Positions 16,030 through 23,620 of a stretch of 33,699 nucleotides of DNA are shown in pieces (position 1 is the first letter of the stretch; every line of letters starts with the position of its first letter). The stretch is taken from contig JAZBOH010000010.1 of NCBI GenBank assembly GCA_036351055.1, positions 1 to 33,699 of the forward strand, read 5' to 3'. The translations under genes were made by a program, and so were the position numbers. The DNA is from JABDPF01 sp036351055 (GTDB lineage Bacteria; Pseudomonadota; Gammaproteobacteria; Xanthomonadales; SZUA-36). The notes beneath the pieces are model-generated. The model had not been told where the DNA came from. It saw nothing but the letters and a program-made list of their open reading frames with translations, and did not search any database.

Positions 16030-18569
16030 TTGCAGTCTATGATGCCATCCCCTGACTTCAGGTAGCGGATTTCTCCGAAGGACAGCTCGAATTTATCGTC
16101 CGATTCAAGCCTGAAAGGTACCGTCACGTTCTCGAACGATGTTCCACTGTCTGCAAAACAGGAAAGCGGGACCGTGACCTCGTTCCAGCCCTGCCCGACC
16201 AGCGTATAAGCCGCGGTATCAAAATCGATTGCCTTGTGCCCGACACGCAGGCGCAGAATTCCGCTGCCTGGCTCGTCCTGTTTGAACTGGAAGGACAGAA
16301 TGCCGCTGGCGGTGAAGCCGCTCAGATCCAGACCCGGGCCACTGATGTGGATGTTGCCGGCTCCCGTTCCACTGAAGCGCACCTGCAATGCGTCTTCCTG
16401 CACGTTCATGTCAGTCGTGCTCGCCGATACCGTGCCGCCGGTAGAGGCAGCATAAGACCCGGACAGCATCACGGGGTTATTTTCCCCCTCGCCGATGTAC
16501 ACGGACCAGGGTGGCAGTGGGCGCCCGCTATAGAGCGCGATGGAATCCTGTGTTGCAGCTTGCAGCCCGGTGACGTTTTCTTCAAGCAGGCCGGGGCCCT
16601 CTTCACCTGACGCATAGGTCAGGCCATAACCCAGGGCGAATAGCGGCGAATAGTCCTCGTGGTGCGGGTTCAGGCGATTCTGCGAGGGGTCGCGCAACCA
16701 GCTGAATGAAAGCCTGCCTTTGAAATCATGCCGGGGTAAACCATCGATGTCGCCGACCAGCACGTCCGCCACGCCTGTACCCTCACTGCCCGGCAACCAG
16801 GCTGCCACGAAGGCATCAGACGCATTGATTTCCGGGTTGGTCCAGAGCGGCCGCCCCGAAAGGAAAACACTGACGACGGGAACCCCGTCCGCTTTCAGCT
16901 TCTTCAGCAGCGCCAGGGACCGCTTGTCACCGGGTTCAAATTCCAGCGAAGGCAGGTCGCCCTGGCCCTCGGCATAAGGGTTTTCACCAAACACCACCAC
17001 GGCCACGTCGGGCTTGACCAGGAAATCACCGTTTGATGAATGTTCAAGCGAACCGCCGATGGCCTCAACCGCTTCCTTCAATCCGTCCAGGATGGAAGTA
17101 GCCCCGGGAAAATCACTTTTTTCATTGCCGGTGCCTTGCCAACTGATGGTCCAGCCGCCGGATTGCTTGCCGATATCGTCCGCACCGTCACCCGTGACCA
17201 GCACCTTCAGGTTCGGCTGGACCGGCAGCAGGCCACCGGCGTTCTTGATCAATACGAGGCTTTCACGTACTGCCTGGCGGGCGACCGCACGATGTTCGGC
17301 ACTTCCGAGCACACCCTGAAGACCGGCTGCCCGTTCAGAGGGGCGTCCTTTTTCAAAAACACCGGCGCGGATCTTCACGCGCAAGACACGCCGGACCGCT
17401 TCATCCAGTCGTTGCTGTGATATCTCGCCGGAACGCACCTGCTTCAGGGTATTTTTGTACAGTTCTTTCCAGTCTTCGACCACCATGAACATGTCCAGTC
17501 CGGCATTGAACGACGCGGCACAGGAAGCATTGGTGCAGCCGACGACCTGGCCGTGACCGTTCCAGTCGCCAATGACGAAACCGTCGAAACCCATCCTGCC
17601 GCGGAGAACGTCCGTCAGCAGATAAGGGTTGCCGTGCATCTTTTCTCCGTTCCAGCTCGAAAAACTGGCCATCACGGTCTGCACGCCGGCCTCTATGGCG
17701 CCGTAATAGCCCTGGGCGTGGATGTCCCGTAATTCTTCTTCGCTGACCCGTGTATTGCCCTGGTCGTCGCCGGCTTCGGTGCCGCCGTCTCCCAGGAAGT
17801 GCTTGGCGGTGGCCAGGACGTGCTCTGAATCCAGAAACTCCGGTGTTCCGGGGACGCCCTGGAGACCGTAAACCATCTCGGTGGCGTAAGCCTTAACCAG
17901 GGAGGGGTCTTCGCTGTAGCTTTCGTAGCTTCGGCCCCAGCGGTCATCCTGGGTCACCGCCACGGTCGGAGCGAACGTCCAGTCAATGCCCGTCGACAGA
18001 ACTTCGCGCGCCGTTGCGCGGCCGATTTCCCTGACCAGGGAAGGGTTGTGCATCGCACCCAGGCCGATATTGTGCGGAAAAATGGTCGCGCCGATGACAT
18101 TGCTGTGTCCGTGCACAGCATCGGTGCCCCACAGCACCGGAATCGCCAGGTGACCGTCTGAGCTGTCCATCGAAGCGTCATAATACGCGTCCGCCAGTTC
18201 CAGCCAGTCACCGGCCGTTGCATATTTGTCCTGCTTGGGGAAAGACCCCCCACCGTTGAGGATGGAGCCCAGGTGGTAGTCTTTCACATCCTGCGGGCTC
18301 GCATGGCGTATTTCTGCCTGCATGATCTGGCCGACCTTTTCCTCAACGCTCATTTTGGCCAGCAAAGCCGTCACCCGGTTTTCAATCGCAGGGTCATTGG
18401 CGAAAGGACTCTGCACCAGGGGCCAGGCATCCACAGCCGCTTGCGTCGTTGCTTCGGGTTGTGCCGGAACCGGCATTGACTGTTCGGCGGCCTGCTGCTC
18501 ACACCCTGCCAACGCAAACGCGAGGGTAACCACGGCAAGGGGTTTACAAATCGTCGAGGATGGTTTCAA
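16026..18569 (-). CDS. GH3 beta-glucosidase / exo-beta-glucanase, lipoprotein
   Basis: I place the start at a TTG (18569): GGAG stands six bases before it, and the product then begins with a clean lipoprotein signal (KPSSTICKPLAVVTLAFALA, lipid Cys at 23). A GTG at 18635 is open but lies inside the preceding gene and gives a poor leader. The 847-residue enzyme has the GH3 barrel (MQAEI, TFAPTVAVTQDDRWGRSYES, AKHFLGDGGTEAGDDQG) with the nucleophile Asp in GFDGFVIGDWNGHG. The GH3 C-terminal domain follows, with a C-terminal galactose-binding-like domain as in marine exo-beta-glucanase ExoP. It would release glucose from beta-1,3 or beta-1,4 oligosaccharides in the periplasm or at the membrane surface. 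Confidence 0.92.
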   Translation of the reverse strand: MKPSSTICKPLAVVTLAFALAGCEQQAAEQSMPVPAQPEATTQAAVDAWPLVQSPFANDPAIENRVTALLAKMSVEEKVGQIMQAEIRHASPQDVKDYHLGSILNGGGSFPKQDKYATAGDWLELADAYYDASMDSSDGHLAIPVLWGTDAVHGHSNVIGATIFPHNIGLGAMHNPSLVREIGRATAREVLSTGIDWTFAPTVAVTQDDRWGRSYESYSEDPSLVKAYATEMVYGLQGVPGTPEFLDSEHVLATAKHFLGDGGTEAGDDQGNTRVSEEELRDIHAQGYYGAIEAGVQTVMASFSSWNGEKMHGNPYLLTDVLRGRMGFDGFVIGDWNGHGQVVGCTNASCAASFNAGLDMFMVVEDWKELYKNTLKQVRSGEISQQRLDEAVRRVLRVKIRAGVFEKGRPSERAAGLQGVLGSAEHRAVARQAVRESLVLIKNAGGLLPVQPNLKVLVTGDGADDIGKQSGGWTISWQGTGNEKSDFPGATSILDGLKEAVEAIGGSLEHSSNGDFLVKPDVAVVVFGENPYAEGQGDLPSLEFEPGDKRSLALLKKLKADGVPVVSVFLSGRPLWTNPEINASDAFVAAWLPGSEGTGVADVLVGDIDGLPRHDFKGRLSFSWLRDPSQNRLNPHHEDYSPLFALGYGLTYASGEEGPGLLEENVTGLQAATQDSIALYSGRPLPPWSVYIGEGENNPVMLSGSYAASTGGTVSASTTDMNVQEDALQVRFSGTGAGNIHISGPGLDLSGFTASGILSFQFKQDEPGSGILRLRVGHKAIDFDTAAYTLVGQGWNEVTVPLSCFADSGTSFENVTVPFRLESDDKFELSFGEIRYLKSGDGIIDCK

Positions 18570-18572
18570 TTC

Positions 18573-18580
18573 CGTCTCCA
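18573..18580 (-). promoter_or_regulatory. Ribosome binding site deciding the TTG start of the GH3 gene
   Basis: On the minus strand the sequence GGAGACGGAATTG places GGAG six bases before TTG at 18569-18567. No ATG is available between the upstream gene and the lipoprotein signal, so this site is the main reason for the start chosen. Confidence 0.55.
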
Positions 18581-18607
18581 GCTTAAGCTTCAAAGCCGGG
18601 AAGTATA

Positions 18608-20299
18608 TCAATCCTGCCCGGCCAGGTTCTCGCACAATGCCTCGGCACCGGGCACCACCCTGGTGATAGCAATCTCTCCAGACCAGGCTTCGGCATCCAG
18701 TGTGTAGCTCAGGACCGCGGTTCCACAGTCTGCAAAATTGATGTCCATGGTTCCCACCTTCAGCGTTTCGACCTTGTCGGGGGCATCGAAGCTGCCACCT
18801 GTCGACTCGTAAATGTCGACTTGCGCAATGGAACCATCGAAACTCCCCTGGGCCGTTAACCAGCGCTGGCCTGACTCGCTGTTATCCCCGTAGGTAAACC
18901 AGGAGACGAAAATGAACTTGTTTTCCTCGGAATCCGTGTGCACATCCATAAAGAAACCCTGCCCGGACGTATCGGGATCGAACCACGCCCCATCCATGCC
19001 CCGGTTGATGGCCTCCGCCTCGATTGCCGGGTCACTAAGCGCATCGCACAGGTTTCCGGATCCAGGGATTGTGCGTTCCAGTGGAAAGCTGCCTTCGCGG
19101 CTGTCATTTTCGAAGCGGTAAAACATCACTCCGCTGTTGCAGTCGGGGAAAGTGAGGACCGCCTCGCCAACCTTGTTGCTCACCACTTCCTGGGGGTGGT
19201 CGAAGCGGCCGCCCAGGGTTTCATAAAGGTCCAGGACAGCCGTATCACCGCGGTAGTTTCCCTGCGCGGTGTACCACTGATGGTCATGGGGCCGGGCGGT
19301 TTCAGCCCCCGTGTACGTGAACCAGCTGAGAAACATGAAGCCGTTTTGCGGTTCGATATCGAGGAACAGGCCCTGACCGGTGGTCACCGGGTTGAACCAC
19401 GCCCCCGAGTGGCCGGCTCCAATGACGGGAACCCTGCTCTCGACAGCAGATCCGCCCAGTTCTGAAAAACCATTATCGTAAATACGAATGTAATCGACCT
19501 GCATTTCCGCAGGCATAGGCGCCGTTATTCCCGAAGGTGTGAAAATCTGCGGGTACCCGCCGCCTACCGCGAGGTTGAGTATCAGGAAGTGGGGTTGATG
19601 GAATTCAGTGCAATCTGAACAGCCCGGGTCGCTGATATCCATCGACCAGATCGATTGGCCATCGAGGAAAGTTTCTACCTTATCTGGCGTCCACTCCATT
19701 CTGAACAAGTGAAAACCGTCATTGAGATCCGAGGGGGCGTTCAACGATCCACTGAAAGACGCGTGCGAGCCCCGGTGCTCCCAGTGTGCCGCCGATCCCA
19801 CCTTCCGATTTGCTATGCCCTGGCTGATACCCGCAGAATGACCCATTTCCATGATATCGAGCTCGCCGCAGGCGGGCCAGCCGACTTCACCGAAGTTATT
19901 GCCGAGGGTCCAGAGAGCCGGCCACAAACCGTTGGCCAGGTCGGGAATCCGAATCCGGGCTTCAACCGTCCCATACTTGAATATGACCTTGTCCTGGCTG
20001 CGGATACGTGCCGAAGAAAAACTCGCCTGGCCGGCATCCTGCCGCAATGCCGCGATGACCAGCTTGCCGTCCTCGATCCGTGCATTGGACGGATCGTCGG
20101 TATATTCCTGCAGTTCGCTGTTACCCCAGCCCCGCGCTCCGAGGTCATAAGACCAGGTGGTTCTGTCCGGTGTTGAGCCGGTATTGAACTCCTCGCTCCA
20201 TAACAGTTCACCCTTGGCGGCATGGGTCATGCCCGTCCACAGCAAGCCAAGGCAGAACCCGGCCACCGCCACCTGGATAGGCCTGGAGTCGGCGCGCAT
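18608..20299 (-). CDS. GH16 endo-beta-1,3-glucanase (laminarinase-like) with two C-terminal repeats
   Basis: A signal peptide (VAVAGFCLGLLWTGMTHA, cleavage near 27) leads into a GH16 domain at about 30-275. The catalytic EXDXXE motif is complete: GELDIMEM, with Glu146, Asp148 and Glu151. Also visible are TWSYDLGARGWGNSELQEY and GLWPALWTLG, the laminarinase pattern. The remaining half is two tandem copies of a domain of about 120 residues (299-418 and 437-556). Each starts GAWF(N/D)P..(T/S)GQG, has LSWFTY or VSWFTY and (Y/L)TAQG, and ends in a Cys-containing (V/I)PG tail. These are probably beta-rich accessory or binding domains. The enzyme would cut laminarin-like chains outside the cell. It follows the receptor gene after a hairpin. 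Confidence 0.93.
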   Translation of the reverse strand: MRADSRPIQVAVAGFCLGLLWTGMTHAAKGELLWSEEFNTGSTPDRTTWSYDLGARGWGNSELQEYTDDPSNARIEDGKLVIAALRQDAGQASFSSARIRSQDKVIFKYGTVEARIRIPDLANGLWPALWTLGNNFGEVGWPACGELDIMEMGHSAGISQGIANRKVGSAAHWEHRGSHASFSGSLNAPSDLNDGFHLFRMEWTPDKVETFLDGQSIWSMDISDPGCSDCTEFHQPHFLILNLAVGGGYPQIFTPSGITAPMPAEMQVDYIRIYDNGFSELGGSAVESRVPVIGAGHSGAWFNPVTTGQGLFLDIEPQNGFMFLSWFTYTGAETARPHDHQWYTAQGNYRGDTAVLDLYETLGGRFDHPQEVVSNKVGEAVLTFPDCNSGVMFYRFENDSREGSFPLERTIPGSGNLCDALSDPAIEAEAINRGMDGAWFDPDTSGQGFFMDVHTDSEENKFIFVSWFTYGDNSESGQRWLTAQGSFDGSIAQVDIYESTGGSFDAPDKVETLKVGTMDINFADCGTAVLSYTLDAEAWSGEIAITRVVPGAEALCENLAGQD

Positions 20300-20355
20300 C
20301 GTCAGGTATCGCTTCGCGGTACGTTGTCGAGGGGAAGGGGCATGGCCTCATTATG

Positions 20356-20385
20356 ACAAAAAGAGAGCAGCTGCCCTCTTTTTGT
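20356..20385 (-). terminator. Hairpin with U run between receptor and GH16 genes
   Basis: ACAAAAAGAG (20356-20365) and CTCTTTTTGT (20376-20385) pair perfectly over 10 bases. On the minus-strand transcript the GC-rich centre (GAGGGCAGCTGCTCTC) is followed by five U. It lies 20 bases after the receptor stop and before the GH16 gene on the same strand, so it would act as a full or partial stop inside the locus. Confidence 0.65.
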
Positions 20386-20404
20386 AGTTCCGTTTTTGCC
20401 TGGC

Positions 20405-23400
20405 TTAGAAGTTCGTTCTGAAACCGAGCTTGTATATGGGACCATGGTCCTGGGACAGGAACAACATCTCCGGATAACGTGCATACAGGCGGGTCGGCTC
20501 GTCGGTGAAGTTGCTGACTTCAAGGTACAAGGTTGTCAAAGCCCTGCCCATCGTGAACCTGTACTGGTAAGAGGCATCCCATTGGTTCCGCTCTTCAACG
20601 TACAGCGGCTGGTCATAGTTGCCAAATCCCGCAACCGTTTCGCCGCGGTGGTTCAGCGCCACCCTGAACGTGTGTTTCTCATTTTCGAAGAAAACAGAGA
20701 GGTTGCCCGCATCGCCAAGACCGGGAAGGATAAACTGCTCACCGATGTAATCCCGTTTGATATCAACGTCTCCGCCGCTGATATAGGTGTAGTTGAAGGT
20801 TACACCGAACGGGTAGCGTTCAAACAGGTGCTGGAAGGAGAACTCCAGTCCGTTGATGCTGCCCTTGTTCATGTTGTAGGGCGCGGTATATTCGATCAGG
20901 GCAAGGGGATCAGCGGAAGTACCATCGAGGTAACCCGGGTCGCATCGCCACCAGCCGTCCGCTCCATTGCCGGCGCATTCGGGTGGGCTCCACGGGTAGC
21001 CGTTGGACAGGTCGACACCAGCTGCCAGTGCGTTTACCACCCAACCCATGTGCTGGAAATCATTCATCCAGCCTTGCGCCCACAAGGCCTGCTGCGAGAC
21101 ACAGTCGCCGGTGGCGCCTTCTTCACCGGGAAAGCCGGTCTGCGGACGCCCGGCGTCAACCCAGGCCCGTACGCAATTGATGGCTTCCTGCCCGATCAGG
21201 GACTGGGAAGGGTCGGTCAGGCCTTCGAAAGTGACGCCTGTTTCCGTCCGGGTTCCGACAAAGCCCTTGATGTCCTTGTAGAAATAATTGATGGCAAAAT
21301 AACTTCCCGGGGCATAGTAGTTCTCGTAACTGATGTCGAAGTTCGTGGACTCCAGGGGGTCGAGATCCGGGTTGCCACCCTCGGCCGTGACCTGGAAATA
21401 GTCCTTGGTGCCGAAAGTGATCTGGGAACTCATGTCAAACAGGTCGGGCCTCGCCATGGACTTGCCCACGGAGAACCTGACGACCTGGTTATCGGTGACG
21501 CCCAGCGACATCGCCAGGTTGGGAAGCAGGATATCGCTATCACCATAACGGGGAGAGTCCACGGCGCCGGTGCCGTCGTCGATCGCGATCATGCCGGCGA
21601 TCATGTCCCACCTGAGCTTGTTGGGCCGGGCGTAGTAGCTGATGGCCTCGACATCCGTCATTTCATACCTGGCTCCCGCGACGATACTGAGCGGCATGCC
21701 CTTGATATCGGTTTCCATATTGAACTGAAGATAGACCGAATCCAGCGTCTCATTGACCCGTTCGTTGTCATCGATGGGTCCGGGGCTACAGCATGGGGTC
21801 CCATCGACCGGGTCGATCGCATCGGGGTTGATCGCGATGAAAGCGGCCAGGGCGTCTGTCGGATCGATGGTGTAGTAGTAATCCGTGCCGATATCGGGAT
21901 TAAAGGAGTTCATGAAGTTGCCCAGATTGGTTCTCTGGAACAGGTCATCATCCCAGTCCCCCGCTTGCGGGCTGAGTGCCGGGAAGCTTCCGATGTTTCG
22001 GACCTTGGAAAACTCACTGTCAACACGGGAAATTCCGAATTGAATAGATGAAAGAAAGCCTCCATCCATGTTGGCCCATTCACCGTCCAGCCGGTACTGC
22101 GACATGTCGTTTTCCTTGTACCCGTCCCGCAGGGTCAGGTTGGTGCCCATGTAATTTTCCGGGTTGAAAACGGCGTCGTAAGAAAAGGTCTGGATGCCGG
22201 AATTGCCACCGTTGATATGGGTGATGATCGCCTTGTTATCAGTTGTGAACCCGATGGAATTATCCAGTTCACCACCATCTACCGCGGCGGAGGAACTGTG
22301 TGCATCGAATGCCAGGTTGAACGAATCCGTGATCTGCCAATCGACATTCAGACCCAGCGACTTGTTGGTATTTTCCAGTGTCTGCCAGATCAGTTCGTGG
22401 TCGTAAGCCCTGTTGCTGACAACAACGTCGGTATATGCGCCGTGCTCATTGATGACCGCATTGTCCGTGTCCCAGCCACCCAGCCAGGAACCGAACATGA
22501 CACCCACGGCAGAAAAATCCACGCTCGAGTAGGTGTAATCCACCGTCGCGATCAGGTTATCGGTAAATGCGTACTGGAAGGTGGCCTGGGTATTCAACCT
22601 CGTCCGATCATTGTCCTTGATCTGGTAGGCCGAAGGTTCCTGATAAAAGGTATAGCCGTCGGCCCGGGTATTGTTGTTCGTGTACGCGGGGTTGGACGAA
22701 TCGACCCGCAGGTACCCTTCGGTCTGTTGCATCACCTCGGGCACCAGCCAGTTGGATTCACGAGTCCCCTCCTCGCGGTTTGTTCTTTCCTGGTAGGCAC
22801 CTGAGATTGAGAATCCCCATCTATCCTGGTTGGTCGCGAACAGCATGGTGGCTTCGATTGGATAATCGTCCTCGACACTGGTGCTGTCTTCGACCAGCGC
22901 CAGGCCGAAGTATGTCTTGGTGCCATCGACATTCAGCGGCTTGGTCGTGACCATATTGACCGTTGCACCGATACCACCGGATGGCATGGTGCTGTCCGCC
23001 GCTTTAAAAACCTCTACCGACGTGACACCCGGAGAGGCGATGTCACCGAAGTTGAATGACCTGCCGCCACCCCAGACACCCGGTGCCGTTGGCATTTGAC
23101 GGCCGTTCAGTGTCACCAGGTTGAACTCGGGGCCAAAACCGCGAACCGCGATTTTCTGACCCTCGACATTGCTCCTGTCGATGGCGACACCCGGCACGCG
23201 GGCCAGGGATTCGGCCAGGTTACCATCGGGAAACTTGCCGAAGTCTTCGGCCGAAATGGCCTCCATGACACCCACATTGCTTCTCTTGATATCGACAGCA
23301 TCCCTCAAACTGGACCGGATGCCATGCACGACTACCTCTTCCAGGATGAGTTCATCCGATTCTGTTTCACCTGCAACGGTTTGTACCTCATCAGCCTCGG

Positions 23401-23482
23401 CGGCCTGCATATCATCAGCGGCAAATGCCGGAGTGCCCGATGCCAGGAGTATGACGGTGCCTGCGATAGATAGAGTTCTCAT
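20405..23482 (-). CDS. TonB-dependent outer-membrane receptor of the glucan locus
   Basis: The 1025-residue protein has a signal peptide (MRTLSIAGTVILLASGTPAF) and an acidic linker, then a TonB-box-like EEVVVHG. The plug domain shows VGVMEAISAEDFGKFPDGNL, AESLARVPGVAIDR, VRGFGPEFNLVTLNGR and the GATVNMVTTKPL ring pattern. A long beta-barrel ends in the outer-membrane terminal aromatic (YKLGFRTNF). Length and plug sequence fit the Caulobacter-type carbohydrate receptors of gammaproteobacteria. It probably imports beta-1,3-gluco-oligosaccharides using TonB energy; this substrate is inferred from the neighbours. AAGGAG stands five bases before the ATG. Three LacI-type operators precede it. Confidence 0.94.
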   Translation of the reverse strand: MRTLSIAGTVILLASGTPAFAADDMQAAEADEVQTVAGETESDELILEEVVVHGIRSSLRDAVDIKRSNVGVMEAISAEDFGKFPDGNLAESLARVPGVAIDRSNVEGQKIAVRGFGPEFNLVTLNGRQMPTAPGVWGGGRSFNFGDIASPGVTSVEVFKAADSTMPSGGIGATVNMVTTKPLNVDGTKTYFGLALVEDSTSVEDDYPIEATMLFATNQDRWGFSISGAYQERTNREEGTRESNWLVPEVMQQTEGYLRVDSSNPAYTNNNTRADGYTFYQEPSAYQIKDNDRTRLNTQATFQYAFTDNLIATVDYTYSSVDFSAVGVMFGSWLGGWDTDNAVINEHGAYTDVVVSNRAYDHELIWQTLENTNKSLGLNVDWQITDSFNLAFDAHSSSAAVDGGELDNSIGFTTDNKAIITHINGGNSGIQTFSYDAVFNPENYMGTNLTLRDGYKENDMSQYRLDGEWANMDGGFLSSIQFGISRVDSEFSKVRNIGSFPALSPQAGDWDDDLFQRTNLGNFMNSFNPDIGTDYYYTIDPTDALAAFIAINPDAIDPVDGTPCCSPGPIDDNERVNETLDSVYLQFNMETDIKGMPLSIVAGARYEMTDVEAISYYARPNKLRWDMIAGMIAIDDGTGAVDSPRYGDSDILLPNLAMSLGVTDNQVVRFSVGKSMARPDLFDMSSQITFGTKDYFQVTAEGGNPDLDPLESTNFDISYENYYAPGSYFAINYFYKDIKGFVGTRTETGVTFEGLTDPSQSLIGQEAINCVRAWVDAGRPQTGFPGEEGATGDCVSQQALWAQGWMNDFQHMGWVVNALAAGVDLSNGYPWSPPECAGNGADGWWRCDPGYLDGTSADPLALIEYTAPYNMNKGSINGLEFSFQHLFERYPFGVTFNYTYISGGDVDIKRDYIGEQFILPGLGDAGNLSVFFENEKHTFRVALNHRGETVAGFGNYDQPLYVEERNQWDASYQYRFTMGRALTTLYLEVSNFTDEPTRLYARYPEMLFLSQDHGPIYKLGFRTNF

Positions 23483-23534
23483 TTTGACTCCTTTCTGCTT
23501 CTGCGGCGACAGCCGGGGTCGCCGATACCCTAAA

Positions 23535-23550
23535 ATGAAAGCGGTTTCAT
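23535..23550. promoter_or_regulatory. LacI-type operator 1 before the receptor gene
   Basis: ATGAAAGCGGTTTCAT is a near-palindrome with the central CG typical of LacI-family operators. It lies 53 bases before the receptor start codon and just downstream of the TATAGT -10 candidate, where a bound repressor would block initiation. Confidence 0.8.
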
Positions 23551-23559
23551 CTCATGCGC

Positions 23560-23565
23560 ACTATA
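23560..23565 (-). promoter_or_regulatory. Candidate -10 element for the receptor gene
   Basis: On the minus strand the hexamer is TATAGT. It lies between operators 1 and 2; the -35 position falls in operator 3 and is a weak match. The predicted transcript would start within or just before operator 1. Confidence 0.45.
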
Positions 23566-23567
23566 CA

Positions 23568-23581
23568 TGAAACCGCTTTCA
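23568..23581. promoter_or_regulatory. LacI-type operator 2 (inverted copy)
   Basis: TGAAACCGCTTTCA is the exact reverse complement of operators 1, 3 and 4. Its centre is 32 bases from that of operator 1 and 16 bases from that of operator 3. It falls in the spacer of the predicted receptor promoter. Confidence 0.8.
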
Positions 23582-23583
23582 GA

Positions 23584-23597
23584 TGAAAGCGGTTTCA
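23584..23597. promoter_or_regulatory. LacI-type operator 3, forming a palindrome with operator 2
   Basis: TGAAAGCGGTTTCA lies two bases after operator 2 and is its reverse complement. Positions 23567-23581 and 23584-23598 therefore form a perfect 15-base inverted repeat around GA. It overlaps the predicted -35 region of the receptor gene and lies 23 bases beyond the phosphorylase stop. Confidence 0.8.
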
Positions 23598-23620
23598 TTA
23601 AACCTGAAAAATGCACTCAT

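Noticed and set aside
20396..22051. Plus-strand open frame of 551 codons
   Set aside because: It is fully antisense to the TonB-dependent receptor, whose plug and barrel motifs are clear.
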